From assembly GCA_965233625.1 (NCBI GenBank), contig OZ247499.1, positions 2,728,001 through 2,792,000 on the forward strand: a DNA stretch of 64,000 nucleotides, given 5' to 3'. Shown piece by piece: positions 17,868 through 30,000 of the stretch (the stretch's first letter is position 1; each line of letters begins with the position of its first letter). Source of the DNA: G965233625 sp965233625 (GTDB taxonomy: Bacteria > Planctomycetota > Planctomycetia > Pirellulales > Pirellulaceae). Below the pieces are notes generated by a model. The model saw nothing but the letters and a program-made list of their open reading frames with translations, ran no database searches and was not told the DNA's origin. The translations under genes and the position numbers were made by a program.

Positions 17868-18764
17868 TCAGAACGGGTTGACGACATTGCCATCGGCAGG
17901 GTCGATCATCCGGTACGCGATGGTGACGGGCATCGTTTCGGCCAGGAAGTGGGTGGAACCGTCGCCGAGCAGAACATTCGCCCCGCCCGGATGAAAGCTG
18001 TAGATGCCTTCAATGTTTGAACAGTTCATCGCGCAAGGACCGCGATTGTTCAGACCATCGTGCGTCCAGCCGACGTAGAAGACCCGCTGAGGCGAAGCCC
18101 ACGACCCCCATTCCGCCGCCCAGGTGAATCCCGCGGGCCAAGGACCGACACGCTTACCTGCGGCATAGAAGTCGGGGCGGCCGCTGAGTTCGGACACGCA
18201 GAACGTATTACTCAGCCCATCGGTCACATCACGAGGGTGGCCGTTATTGATGTGGAGCATGCCATTGGCCGACGCAGGACTGATCTGCACCGGGTCGTAG
18301 TACCCCGCCAGTGCAACATAATCGCTGGCCCGGCTCTTCGTACCGCCTTCCACATTGTCGAGCAGCACGCCCCCGTTGGGACTCGAAGGACAGATCAGCG
18401 TTTCGACCTTCGACTGACAGACCACTTCGTTATTTGTGTGGTGCCAGTTCACGCTGTAATCGTAGTTGTCCTCAATCGCAGACTGCTCCATAAACGGCAT
18501 CAGCAGGATATTCCAGCCATGCGTCACCCGGCTAGAGCCGCTGCCTGTGCGGGTGCGACTGGGCGGAAACCGCTTCTTGGCGTCCAGATAATTGTGCAGC
18601 CCAAGCCCGATCTGCTTGAGATTGTTCGCGCACGACATTCGCCGTGCCGCCTCCCGCGCGGCTTGCACCGCAGGTAGAAGCAGCGCCACCAGGACGCCAA
18701 TAATTGCAATGACTACCAGTAATTCGACAAGGGTAAAACCCTTGCGAAGATTCGTTCTGCTCAC
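17868..18764 (-). CDS. DUF1559 family pseudopilin-like protein
   Basis: 298 residues from a GTG at 18764 (GCGAGG eight bases upstream); an ATG at 18821 would add 19 residues without a good ribosome site. The N-terminus is a textbook type IV pilin-like leader, RKGFTLVELLVVIAIIG, cleaved after the Gly by prepilin peptidase. DUF1559 hallmarks follow: LLPAVQAAREAARRMSCANN, HGWNILLMPFMEQ, GLSNTFCVSELSG and the C-terminal FHPGGANVLLGDGS. It heads the six-gene minus-strand operon. These proteins are very numerous in planctomycetes and are thought to be secreted or surface structures of unknown role. Confidence 0.93.
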   Translation of the reverse strand: MSRTNLRKGFTLVELLVVIAIIGVLVALLLPAVQAAREAARRMSCANNLKQIGLGLHNYLDAKKRFPPSRTRTGSGSSRVTHGWNILLMPFMEQSAIEDNYDYSVNWHHTNNEVVCQSKVETLICPSSPNGGVLLDNVEGGTKSRASDYVALAGYYDPVQISPASANGMLHINNGHPRDVTDGLSNTFCVSELSGRPDFYAAGKRVGPWPAGFTWAAEWGSWASPQRVFYVGWTHDGLNNRGPCAMNCSNIEGIYSFHPGGANVLLGDGSTHFLAETMPVTIAYRMIDPADGNVVNPF

Positions 18765-19115
18765 GTTGTGCGCCTCGCTGAATAATTCGTAGCCGCGCCG
18801 GACAAGCTGCTTCAAAGGCATTGCTCACGGCTGTAGCTTACGGGTGATACCTATTCTGGCTGGCACATCGCTGGCTTGAACGGCTGGGCTTATCCTGAAA
18901 TCGCAAGCCCCGCGACTATATCTGCAAATCGCATGCCGCTTCATCTATTGGCGCAAGTGGAAGGCCCCATTTAATGCCAGAATCGCGGCATTAAGACTGC
19001 AAGAAGTTGAAAACCACAGTCAACCGCGAGGGTCGCTGGTGGTTGCACTTGTCGATCCATGTGACGAATCCGTCGAATAAACCGACACCAATGAAACGAC
19101 ACCAACAAACCGGCG
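18765..19115. other. Intergenic region upstream of the DUF1559 operon
   Basis: About 350 bp with no gene I can support. It should hold the promoter of the DUF1559 operon and the 3' end of the CHAT gene transcript. No convincing hairpin-plus-T-run terminator was seen. Confidence 0.5.
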
Positions 19116-22100
19116 CTACTGGAGCTTCGCCAGATCGTTCCCGGTCACGGTGTAGACGGCCCAGAAGTACGGATGCGTCCACGGATTGCGGGGGCCAAGT
19201 TCGCGCTGCTCCTGTAAGAATTTCCGCTGAGCCGTGCGAAGGGCTGCCGCTGCGGTCTGCCCGGTGGACAAGCCTTTGAAAAGCTCTCTGGTGATCAGCG
19301 GCGCCGTGCCGTCGTAAATGTCCCACACGCCTGCGATGACGGCGCCGGCGCCGGAGTGCAGCATCGCCCGACGCAGGCCGAACAGGTCGTCGCCGGGCAT
19401 CGGACTACGATCCGCCAAGCCGGTATAGCAGGCGCTCATCACGATGATGCTGGCGCCCGTCGTCGAAGAGAAAATCTCGCCAGCCGTCAGGCGCCCGTCA
19501 CTTTCGTCATCCGTCTGGCAAAGCAGATAGCTATCCAGCGGCCGGTCCGCAATGTTTTCGCCATGTGTTGCGATAAACAGCAGACCTTTACGCCGCAGCA
19601 GACGCTTCACATTTACTTCGGTTGCATCAGCCCCGGCGGTGACCTTGCTGACCTGATCCCCGAACACTTCATTCAGGTTGGCCAGGTCCTGCTCCACACC
19701 GGGCAAAGGCGGGGCGAGATCGAATTCGACAATCCCTACGGCGTTCACCCTGCCGCGGGCGGAACCATCGGCCGCACGCAAACGGCGCCAGGCAGTAAGT
19801 GAAGGCGCCGTGACTATTTCGAAAGATTCATCAATCAGAAACTTTGCCTGCGGGATTTCAAACCTGCCTCTTTCTTCAGTGTCAGACTGTGTCACCAGCG
19901 CGGCGAACGGCAGATAGTGCAGAATATGATGCGGCGCGAACACAACACGCTGCGACTGCCGCATCTGTTCCAGCGCCGCAGGTGGAAGCAGTTGCTTGCA
20001 AAGCGTGTGTAGCTGCGGTTGCCAGGAGTGATCGAACCGGCGCTGCTTGAGCATCTTGCTGGCTTGCCGCTGCATGTGCAGCAGCAGATTGTGCACATCG
20101 GCTATCAACTGCGAAGATGCCAGCGGCTGGCCTGCCGCGTCTGTCAACTTAACGCCATGCACATTGGTCTGCGGATCGACCCAGAAACACCAGGCATGCT
20201 GCGAACCGATGTAGTAGGCAACGCCGGTGGAGCCAGCTGGCCACGCGTCGAGAAAGTCTGCTGGGGCTTCGTCTTCACCAGAAATCTTGCGTTGCAGCAG
20301 TACATCTTCCAGCGCGCGGGCTTTGGCGGCTTCGGCCAGTTGCAGCGCGCGACGCGGCTTGCCGGCTGCGACCAGGAGGTCGATCATGCGCTCGTTGACA
20401 TAGGCTCTGCGCGCGAGGAAGCCGGCACGGCTCTGTCCCGCATCATCCATCGCAATCCGCTGCCGGAGCAATTCGGCCAGCAGGTGCGAAATCTCCAGGT
20501 GATTCAAGGCATTGTCACCGCCCAGCATTCCCAGCAGTCGTTGAACACTCTCAACGCCAGCGAGCGATCCGGCTTCGAGATAACTGCCTTGTGCTGCAAA
20601 CGCATGTGCCCGGCAGATGGTCATATCGCCCGAGCGGTACGCCAGGTTGGCCAGCACTTCCTGACCGGTTGCGGTGGTTAATGCGTCGGGCTTCGCACCT
20701 TTCGCATCAAGCGCCTGTTTGATGTACCGCGTCGCGGTTTCCACCGCGGTTGTCGCGGCCGCTTTTAGATCTGGCGCCTGCGAAGTCTGAGAAGCCAGAT
20801 TGAGAATGTCGGCCAGTAAGGCGTACTGACGGCCCAGATTCATCTGCAACGCGGCAATCGCGGCAGGATCATCGCCGGCGGTCTGCAGTGCCTGCTGATA
20901 ACTCTCCCGCGCCTTCAACCAGTCATGCAGCGCCACCAGCAAAGGGCTGTCTGTCTGCGTCGCCACCTGAAACGCGTGGTTATAAAGCCGGTCCTGCACG
21001 CGGTTCTGCAGGTGGCTGGCATAGTTGTTGTAGGCACGGGAAAGATCGTGCGGGGCACCGGCGCCAGGCGCCTGCAGCGCTTGGATGCTCTGCTCGAACA
21101 GCTGGGCTGCCTGGTCGCCCGTAGCCTGTCCGGATTCGGCCATCACAACGGCCTGATACATCTGCGACAACGCAGCAGCACGTGGTGTGGCTGAAGCTTC
21201 GGGCGTTCCGAGCGTGGCCCGTGCATCGTCCCAGCGGTTGGCGTCGATTTCACTGCGTGCCTGATCGATGACGGCGATCCCCGTCCCGCCATGCTGCGGC
21301 TGACTAGCGGGCTGCTTCTCGCCTTGCAACTGCTTCAGCAGTTCCTGTTTGGCGGACTTCAGATAAGCCGTTGATTCACCGGCGGGAGATCTTTCCAGCA
21401 TGTCCAGCGCGTCGCCCGCAGCTTCGTGATCAAGCAGCAGCTCAACAGCGTACTGCGTAGCAAGGGCCGGATGCTTGCCGCCGAGAAGCTGTCGTATGCG
21501 GTCGATGCTGGCGTTCAGTCGCTGTTGAACGTCTGCGTTGGCAACGCTAAAGACGACTTCGACTTTGTTATTCAGCTTCAGCGCATATTCACCTGGCGGC
21601 AGCCCGTTTTTCAGACCGGCTGGCAGATCTGCAATTTCCGCCCAGGTAATCTTCTCTTTACCGCCGGGCAGTTTGATCTGAATGGGAGGTGAATTCTCTG
21701 CAACCAGCGTGGCGACCGCGGCGGGATATTTTTCGGGTGCCTGGTCATCGGCCCGGCGTCTGATGGTGATCCGTGGGTTGATGTGTGTGCCTTGCACCGG
21801 TGTCAGAAACCGCGGGCCGCCTCGCAGACGCGACCTGCCCAGTAGCTGATCCAGAGAAGCAGACAGCACGCCAGCGCCGCTGGTGTTGCCGCCGCCGGTG
21901 CTGCGACTGGCGGCGCCGAGCACATCCGTGAACACGCCGCTGCCTGGCTGCCCATCTGCTTCGATCCGCTGCCAGCTATCGCGACCTGCACGGCTACGGA
22001 TCACGACCGCGCCGGGCGAAGGACCGCTGGCCGTTGAATCTTCAACAACCTGAAGGATCAGTTCGCCGTCCTTCTGCTGGATCGATACGGGCAACAGTTC

Positions 22101-22175
22101 GGCCGCGTTAAGCAGGCAGTGCGACGAGGGAAGCAGTAACAGGCAGCAGATGGCAGCAAAGTGGTGAAGTCGCAC
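19116..22175 (-). CDS. Exported TPR-CHAT protein (caspase-like)
   Basis: 1,019 residues, GTG start with AAGGA eight bases upstream, signal peptide (residues 1-25). Residues 200-650 are alpha-helical with TPR-like repeats, including GESTAYLKSAKQELLKQL and the AYRSGDMTICRAHAFAAQGS region. The C-terminal third is a CHAT domain: His871 in FIATHGE and Cys916 in MSACYTG form the expected dyad of this clan CD (caspase/separase-like) peptidase family, followed by GAGAVIAGVWDIYD and HPYFWAVYTVTG. It therefore may be an active protease, but outside the cytoplasm. It lies 16 bp after an unknown secreted protein gene and near a second, much larger CHAT gene on the same strand. Confidence 0.88.
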   Translation of the reverse strand: MRLHHFAAICCLLLLPSSHCLLNAAELLPVSIQQKDGELILQVVEDSTASGPSPGAVVIRSRAGRDSWQRIEADGQPGSGVFTDVLGAASRSTGGGNTSGAGVLSASLDQLLGRSRLRGGPRFLTPVQGTHINPRITIRRRADDQAPEKYPAAVATLVAENSPPIQIKLPGGKEKITWAEIADLPAGLKNGLPPGEYALKLNNKVEVVFSVANADVQQRLNASIDRIRQLLGGKHPALATQYAVELLLDHEAAGDALDMLERSPAGESTAYLKSAKQELLKQLQGEKQPASQPQHGGTGIAVIDQARSEIDANRWDDARATLGTPEASATPRAAALSQMYQAVVMAESGQATGDQAAQLFEQSIQALQAPGAGAPHDLSRAYNNYASHLQNRVQDRLYNHAFQVATQTDSPLLVALHDWLKARESYQQALQTAGDDPAAIAALQMNLGRQYALLADILNLASQTSQAPDLKAAATTAVETATRYIKQALDAKGAKPDALTTATGQEVLANLAYRSGDMTICRAHAFAAQGSYLEAGSLAGVESVQRLLGMLGGDNALNHLEISHLLAELLRQRIAMDDAGQSRAGFLARRAYVNERMIDLLVAAGKPRRALQLAEAAKARALEDVLLQRKISGEDEAPADFLDAWPAGSTGVAYYIGSQHAWCFWVDPQTNVHGVKLTDAAGQPLASSQLIADVHNLLLHMQRQASKMLKQRRFDHSWQPQLHTLCKQLLPPAALEQMRQSQRVVFAPHHILHYLPFAALVTQSDTEERGRFEIPQAKFLIDESFEIVTAPSLTAWRRLRAADGSARGRVNAVGIVEFDLAPPLPGVEQDLANLNEVFGDQVSKVTAGADATEVNVKRLLRRKGLLFIATHGENIADRPLDSYLLCQTDDESDGRLTAGEIFSSTTGASIIVMSACYTGLADRSPMPGDDLFGLRRAMLHSGAGAVIAGVWDIYDGTAPLITRELFKGLSTGQTAAAALRTAQRKFLQEQRELGPRNPWTHPYFWAVYTVTGNDLAKLQ

Positions 22176-22191
22176 GGTAGAATCCTTCCAA

Positions 22192-23910
22192 CTAGCGGGC
22201 CACGGCGTAAAGCTCGATCAGCATGCGGTATGCCTTTTTCTGCACCTCGGGGCCGGGAGCGGCGCCGCCCTGCAGTTCAGGCCACTCAGCAGGCTCCATG
22301 CCGGCGACGGGCGTCAGGGCCGACAGCGTATTCTCGAAGGCGCCCGGCGCACTTTGGCCTTCTGCGGGCGGAAGGCGGCTGGCCTTCAGCTTCAAAAACT
22401 TACGCTGGACATCGCTTAGAAGCGGTGCGTTTTCAATAGCGGTGTTCAAGGTTGTCATGGCGGCGGCGTCTTTGACCTCGATAGCGTGGTCGATATCTTC
22501 CAGCAATGCACGGAACAACGTATAGACCTGCGGAGCCACGCTGTTGACGGGTACGCTGCTGGCGGCGGCCTGTGCGTCGGCGGCGGGTTTGATTCCTGCC
22601 GCGGCTTTCGTCAGATTAAGCTCCGGCGTTTTGTCATCCGTGTTCACCAGATACTCATCGCCTTCCGGGAAGGAAGAAGAGTGATTCAGTTGCTTGACGA
22701 ACTTCTTCGCCGCGACATACTCAACCGGAGTCATGGTGTTCATCCGCTGCGCCAGCACCGAGATCACACGGCTGCTGAGTTCGCACAGTCGTTGATGGCA
22801 CTCTGAGCCGCTGCCGCTGTTGCGGATGCTGCGTCTGGCAAGGATGGTTTCGTATTGCTGCCTGGCTGTCGAAAACGGATAGCGGCTAAAGACGGCGGGC
22901 CAACGCAACTGCTTTAACGACATCCGCTGAGGCGCCGACTGATGCGCCAGGCGGCTGACGACCGAACCGTTTACCTTGCGGGGTTTGCGGTTCTTTTCAT
23001 ATTGCGCCTTCATCGCGTAATACAGGTCGGCTTTCTTCTGACGGGTAACCAGACTTTGTTGCTTGAGCAGTTCGATATCGTTCAGAACTTTCACGCGTTG
23101 CTCAACCAGATCCCCTTGAATTTTGGCGGCGCCTGCGCGGGCGGTGATCAGCTTTGATTCGGCGTCTACCCGCGCCGCTTGTGCTTTGAAAATGTCTACG
23201 GCTTTGTTCTCGCGACTGGCGCTGACCAGGCGTTGCATCATTAGCATCGGACCGTCCGCCGCCGCCTTTTTCTCGGCGTCTTGGATCAGTTCGCGGAATT
23301 CAGTCGCTTGCGCATCCGTCAGATGCTGATCCTCCTGCAGCCACTTCTTTAAGCGGTTGATCGCAGCCATGTCGCCGGTTTCTCCGGCCAGGCGTATCTG
23401 CTCAAGCGCGACACGGTAAACCAGGAATCCGTCCACCGTCACCTGTTCCACGTTGGCAACCATGCCGTCATCAAGGGCTCTCACGGCGCCGCCCAGCCGG
23501 GCGGTAACGGCAATGATCTGCTTGATTTCTTCGGCCAGTTTTTCGTTTCTCGACCGCATCGCGAGCATGTGCAGCCGCTTGAGCGCAGCCGTATCCCCCG
23601 TATCCACAGCCAGCGTCTGCGCCTGCTTTGCCACTTGAACAGATGTAAGACCGCTGCTGTGCCGGCGACCTAAGGTGCGTTCCGCATGTAACAGCAGCAT
23701 CGCCGCATCGGTCAGCGCGGAGGCATCCTGAGCATCGATCGCGGCGCCGATAGCTGTCAGGTCAACAAGATTGTCAAACGCAGCATCTTTAAACTCCTGA
23801 GGTAAACCTGCCACAGGCGCATCAAAGACTTCTTCAGCTTGAACAGCACCAACGCTGACAAGCAAGACCACCGCAGGCAGCACCCGCAGATAAGAAAGGC
23901 GAATATTCAT
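22192..23910 (-). CDS. Secreted helical protein of unknown function, CHAT-gene neighbour
   Basis: 572 residues with a signal peptide (about residues 1-25, ending GAVQAEE). The rest is predicted mostly alpha-helical, with charged amphipathic stretches (for example residues 215-300, possibly coiled coil) and no motif I recognise. GAAGG precedes the ATG. It lies 137 bp after the giant CHAT gene and only 16 bp before the TPR-CHAT gene, so co-expression with both is likely. It could be a partner, regulator or substrate of the two CHAT proteins; that is inference from position only. Confidence 0.75.
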   Translation of the reverse strand: MNIRLSYLRVLPAVVLLVSVGAVQAEEVFDAPVAGLPQEFKDAAFDNLVDLTAIGAAIDAQDASALTDAAMLLLHAERTLGRRHSSGLTSVQVAKQAQTLAVDTGDTAALKRLHMLAMRSRNEKLAEEIKQIIAVTARLGGAVRALDDGMVANVEQVTVDGFLVYRVALEQIRLAGETGDMAAINRLKKWLQEDQHLTDAQATEFRELIQDAEKKAAADGPMLMMQRLVSASRENKAVDIFKAQAARVDAESKLITARAGAAKIQGDLVEQRVKVLNDIELLKQQSLVTRQKKADLYYAMKAQYEKNRKPRKVNGSVVSRLAHQSAPQRMSLKQLRWPAVFSRYPFSTARQQYETILARRSIRNSGSGSECHQRLCELSSRVISVLAQRMNTMTPVEYVAAKKFVKQLNHSSSFPEGDEYLVNTDDKTPELNLTKAAAGIKPAADAQAAASSVPVNSVAPQVYTLFRALLEDIDHAIEVKDAAAMTTLNTAIENAPLLSDVQRKFLKLKASRLPPAEGQSAPGAFENTLSALTPVAGMEPAEWPELQGGAAPGPEVQKKAYRMLIELYAVAR

Positions 23911-24047
23911 TTTGTTTAACCTTCGAGTCCGGTTATTGAGTTATTGAGCGTCGTCGATCAAATGGCCCACAACAGCTTATAGATATCTACCGGGCAAGCG
24001 GACAAAAAATCGCTTGCACCGCTCATTTTCGCGTTGCCCGGCAGCGG

Positions 24048-27000
24048 TCAGCGCCAGTCACCTGATAGTGTAAACGCTGCCCACGAACGTGGCATCAACC
24101 GGGTTCCCTTCTGCTGCGCGGCTGGCGCCCCTAGACGAAGATCGCCGCGGACAAGTTCCGGATTTTCGATGGCGGCAGGGGTGCGAAGCAGGAAAATCTG
24201 CGCTTCACGCAGTGCGTCCAGTCGCGACATCTTCTTTCCCCAATAGTTGCGATAGAACAGCTCCATCAAGACGCGTGTCGCCTGATCGGGCACCTGCCAT
24301 AAGCTGGCGACCGTCGCGCCGGCGCCGGCGACCTGGAACGAACGCTGAATGCCCAACAAACCTTCGCCCCCTGCAACTTGGCCCAGTCCAGTTTCGCATG
24401 CAGACAGAACTGCCAGCTGCACGCCTTCCATGTTCAGGGTGGCGATTTCCGCCGCGGTTAGCACACCGTCGTCCTGAGCCGTTAGTGCGGGTTTATTGGC
24501 GCCTGCCAGCGCGAGGCCAGAAAGAAGTCCGGGATGAAACGCCTGCACACCGCTGGTTGCGTTCCTGGCCGGTGGTGGTGCAAAGAAGCCATGCGTGGCC
24601 ACATGGACCAGGCCGGCGGTGGAAGCTGCCTGGCGGAACGCCGTTTCAGAAGCCTGTTTGCTGGTCAGTTTTTGCAGACGCGCCGCAGGTTGCTGTGCGG
24701 CGAACAGCTGTTCGATCACGTTCACCTCATCGCGTGTTCCCGGCAATGGTGCGAATTGGCTGCCTTGGCGGATCGCTCGCAATTCGCTGCCTGGGCCGGC
24801 GGCTGCGCCGGGCTGCGGTTGTTCCGCGGCGGTCAGGTTATAGTCCACATCGCCGATCAACAGCAGGTCGCCCGCCTTGGCCTTCGCCGGCTGATTCCGC
24901 TTGAGAAGCTGCGGCAATAGTTGCGGCACGGCGACAATCGCCAGCCGATGATCTTCAATCAGATAGGTGTCATCCTCTTTGCCCGGCAACGCGTTAAATG
25001 GCAACTGGCCTAGAACATCATCGGGCGAAATGAGAATCGTCTCCGCTTCTTTCAGGTGCTGCATGAGCGGCGTCCAGAGGCTTTCACGTAGGCGTTTACC
25101 GGCAGCTTTGCTGTCGGCAGAGGCGCCAAAAGTGCTACGCCACATGGCGATGTCGGCGCCGGTCTTTGTTGCAGAGCCAAGGCGGTGCGTCGTGATCTTG
25201 CCTGTTTTTGAAACAACACAGGCGAGAACAAATGGCTCTGCATCCTGTGGCGTTGCTGGCTGGCCGGCGCCTTGTGCATGCACCACAAAGTAGTCCACAA
25301 ATACGCTGCCCTTGGGCAAAGCAGCGATGAAGGCGGGCGCCGTCTCTGCCTGTGGCAGATCCATATAAGCCAGACGCGAAGAGCTGAGCTGCGCCTGTTG
25401 CAGATCACGCAAGTAACTTAGCGAGGCGACCAGTTCGTCCTGGCGTTGCAGGTTCTCGGCTTGACTCCGCGAGCGTGGATCGCGGTCCTGGATTGCTGGC
25501 TTCGCTCTCCGAACCGAAGTTGCCAGTTGCTGCGTAACAGCCGTTACTTGCTGATAGAAGGGCGCCACGCCTTCCTGCTCTGCAAGCTGGTGCAACGCCC
25601 GCTGCCGCACCATGCCGGCGCCCTTCCAGCGGAAGATGGCGGCGAAGCACCGGTCAGCTTCGGCGGGGTCGTCGGCAGCAATCGAGAGATACAGATCCAG
25701 ACTGTTGCGCATGAGCTGGCTAAATCCAAGTTGCTGACGCGGCGACAGAACGTAGGCGGAAGTCTCCACCACGCGACCGGCGCCTTGCAGGCTTTCCAAG
25801 GCGGTCTGGCTGGCGGCTTTCGCATCGCCCAGCTTCCACTGCACGCGGGCCAGGATTGCTAGCGATTGACTGTAATTCAGCGAGTCTGCGCCAAACGCCT
25901 GGGCCGCGTTGTTCCTGGCAGCGACCGCCGCTGTTTTCGCTTGCTCCGCTTCGTCTAGACGTAGCCAGAGATTCGCCTGATCCAGCAACAGCACTGCACT
26001 CAAGTTCACGGGCAACTTGATGGCGGCGAGCATCTTCGCAGCGGCTTCCGCCGTTGCCTTCGCTTCGTCGCGGCTGCCTGCCTGCAGCTGCGCGCTGGCC
26101 TTGGTGTGCAGCATGCGGACACGCTCTGCAAGCGGCGCCGCCTGAGTGACGGCGGCAGGTGCGGCCAGAAGTTGCAGGGCGCCGTTGGGATTCCCCGTCG
26201 TGACCAGCAAGGCTGCCAGTTCGCGTCGTGCGCGGGCTTGATAGGCGAGAAAACCTGGCTTGTCCTGACGGCTTACCTGCAGGGCTTCCTGCAAAAACTT
26301 TCCTGCTGCTGCAACATCACCGCGATGCTCGGCGACTTTGGCCAGGGCCGAAAGGTAATCGAAGACGAAGACATCGCCGCGGAAGTTGCCGGTGATCTTC
26401 GTGCACCGCGCCAAGGTTAAGTCAGCCGCTTCATAATCGCCGATGCGGATATAGCACGACGCCAGGTGCGTTAACGCGCGGGCCAGCGGCAGAAGTCCGG
26501 TCTGTTTGTTTTCCACGGCGTTTTGCACCACATCGACCAGGGTCTTCCGCAGCACCAGTTCAAGATGGTGCTCTCCTTTGCGGCGCAACTGCTCAGCAAG
26601 GCGCGGGTAGTTGTTCAGGTATCCTTGCAGTGGATTTTCAAGCTGGTACCGCCACAAGCTTTCGATCCGCCAGCTGAAGGCCGCCGTCTCGTTGCTGTAG
26701 GCGGAAATGTGCCAGCAGACGTTCGCCGCGTTGCTTTGCTCGCCAATTTCATCGTAGAGCTTCAGCGATTTCATCAGCAGTGCACCGGCCTCAGAGAGCT
26801 TGTCCCGGGCCGCCAGTTGCTGCGCGGTGTAACGTGCGTCGCGGGCCATCAGAGCGCGGCTGGCAGGTGGGTGCGAAATCTTCTGCAGGCGTTGCAGAAG
26901 CTTGAGCCCTTCCTCCTGCTGGCCAGCCTGTATTTTGCAGTATGCCAGTTCCGAAAGATCATCCAGTCCCAGCGGCGAACTCTCACCCACAAGCGACGTC

Positions 27001-30000
27001 GTGATCCGCGCTGTTTCTTCCGCAACGGAAACCAGCTGCTGATACTGCTTCGCCCGGAAAGTGAGGCCGCGTAAAATCCGTAAAGGGCCGAGCAGCAAGA
27101 CAGAGTCTTTGCCAAATAGCTTCCGGCGCCGGTCGACAACCTGCCGGGCAAGCTCCAGCGCCTTGGCGCCTTCGTTGGCTTGGGTAAGCCGGTTAAGTTC
27201 CGCGTAAAGTTTGTTGATGTCGAGATCTTCCTGCTGCTGCTCCGGGGTCAGGGCAGCGAGTGTTTCCGCCGCTTGCAGGTCCGCCTTGGCGTTGAGTGTG
27301 ATGTGATGATCTGCACCGTGCTTTTTCGTCAGGCAGCTGACGCGTAGTTTCGAGAACTGAATGACCTGCTGCGGACGTTTAAGCTGGCTGTTGAGCTGCG
27401 TGAGGTATTTCAGTGACGCCAGCACTTCGTCGTGAGTATCGCCATAGATTTTGCGTTCGATGGCAAGCATTTCATCCATCTTTTTCATGGCGTCATCAAT
27501 CTTGTTCTCGCGCAATAGTTGCTGCCCCTGTTGCAGCAGCAATCTGCTTTGGGCCACCTGTTGCTGGAACTGCTCCTCCTCGGCTGGGGTGCGTTGCTCT
27601 GCAAGCAGTTTCCGTCTGTCTTGCAGCACCTTTTGAAGCTGTTCCGCACGGTGCTTCAGGTGGGTCTGCTCGCTGCTGGCAAGCTGCGTGATAACCGCCG
27701 TGAGGACTTTATCCGGCGCGTCGCTGAGCCACTGGACCAGAGGGATATCGAGGCCCGCAGGTGCGGTCGCCGCGATGTGTGCTGTGGCGGCGTGAGGCTC
27801 ATCCATCAACGCCTTTAGCGTTTTCTGACGGACCATGACGTCCGGATCGTGCAGCATCTGGTGCAGCGCACTTCGCTCGCTGGCGGCGGCCTCTTTGAGC
27901 ATCTGATCCCAGGCGCCCGGTAGCTCCAGCAGACCCTGGCTCCAGGCCCGGTGATAAGCCACGGGCGATTTCAGCAGTTTCATGACGGCGGCCAGCAATG
28001 GCTCGTTGATGTCGTAGCGGACCGGGACGGGCTTCGTCTGGTGATCGAAAGTTTTGCCGTCCGAATGCAGGAAGATATTCCGCCACGTCTCTCCGCTGGT
28101 TTCCTTCGGATGGACGACGACAGAACCGTCCGCCATACCGATGACAAACTGCCCGTTGTTTTCGTGTAAGAGCTTGCCGAGATCTGCTGACAGTGCGACA
28201 TCGCCCGGCTGGGTCCAGGTAATAGCGTCGCGGGCTTCGACCAGAAGGCCGGTGTTAGAGAGGCCGTCGCGAGCGTCGCGCAACCGCGAGCCGCCACCTA
28301 GAACGCCTTCACCTGTGACGCGTTTAATGCGAGTCTGACCAGCCGCGAGCTTCTCACCTTCGGCGGCGAATGCCGCGGGCATCTGGGCGATGAGACTGCG
28401 GTTATGTTCGCTGTCCCAGGGCTCATCCTTGCGGATTTTATCGTATAGCTTTTCACCCTCTGGACCTGAGAGGTATGGCAGTATCTGAACGCGCCAACTG
28501 AGCAGCGTTTTGCCATCTTCATCCTGGATGTCGGCGGGTAATTCGCCATAGACGTCTGAATAGATCTGCAGGGCCAGCTGCAGCTCGTGGATCGGTCGCG
28601 GTCGCCGTTTCAGCCAACGATCGCTGGACTCGAGCAACGTCGAACCCGCTTCAAGAATCTTCTGCGAGTCACCGGAATCAAGGTCCGCCAGCAGGCTATC
28701 AACGTCGAGGCTTTCTTTCCGGTAGCTCTCGTAGACTTCTTCCAGTTTTCCGGGTTTAAACGGCGAGGGCATTGCTGACACCGCGAAAACGCTATCCTGA
28801 ACAACCCCGGCATCATCGACCGTAAACAGCTTGAGAAGTTCCTGGTCGTCCGCGTTGGAGATGCTGTGAACGCTGCCATCGCACATCGCGACGACGGATC
28901 TCTTCTGAACGGAATGGAGCTTCGCCGCAAAGCCCGGTCTGGTTTCTTTATCCCATTTAGCAGGCACGTCGAAGTCCGCCGGGCGGGTCCATTCGACCGG
29001 CTGTGCTGCATGAACAACGGCAGCCGTATTCGACAGCCCATCAGTAATGCTACGCAGCGGTTTACCTACCGGCGTGCGTGCACCGCTGGCGGCCAGCAGA
29101 CGCGTAGTAGCGGGCGGAATCGTTTTGTGCGGGTCCTGGTAAACGAACGGAATCTGCGCGAGTAGCTTCTTATTGTGGGGGCTGTCCCACGGCTCGTTCA
29201 GATGGAACTGGTTGAATAGTTCGCCCTGATCCAGATACGGAAGAATCCGCACACGCCAGCTTAATAGCGGTTTGCCCTGGTCGTTGTAGATGTCGCCGGG
29301 AAAGGTCCTGTGCCGGTCGGCGTGATTGAGCCACGCCAGCATCACCTGTTTAAAATTATTTGTCTGCACCGTGTTACGTGCCGCCTCACGTGTTTCATTA
29401 ACGGCCACAACCAGCACGTTCGAAACCTGCATCAACGCCCGGCTGAAGCTTGGCGCCTGCTTGAGCCGCAACAGCACATCTCTGTAACCGTCGTTGTCCA
29501 TTTTTGGCGGTTCAACCGGTTCCATCTGCGCTACAACCGCGGTCAGCTGCGACACAAGCTGATCGACTTTCTCGGTCGAACCGATAGAGAGCCGCGATTT
29601 AATCAGCGGCATGACGAACTTCACAAGATTGATGAACCAGTCGCCCGCGTTGCCAGCGAATTCTTTCACACGCTGGTAGTCCTGCGGATTATCGCGACAG
29701 GTCAATCGCAACTGCATCTGGTTCTTACGCTGGCCGAAGGTAGCTTCCAGCGACGCGGTAGATAGTTCCAGCGGGTACTCGCGGGCGCCTGGCATGAGCA
29801 TCAGCGGAATCGTCTCAGGAGTCGCCCCGGCCAGCAGGTATTGCGCGTTAACCAGCAGTGCGAAGTTGCTGCCAGGCTCCAGTCGCCGCGACTGCGTTAC
29901 CAGGTCGCCCGTCGCTGTATCTTCACGCCGCACGATGCGCTGCACCAGACGCCGGAGATGCTGCCGGCTGAACGACACAATCGCTGTGCGGCTATCGGGC

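Noticed and set aside
24003..24030. Hairpin GCAAGCG/CGCTTGC in the CHAT intergenic gap
   Set aside because: The T-rich part is in the loop, not after the stem, so it is not a standard terminator.
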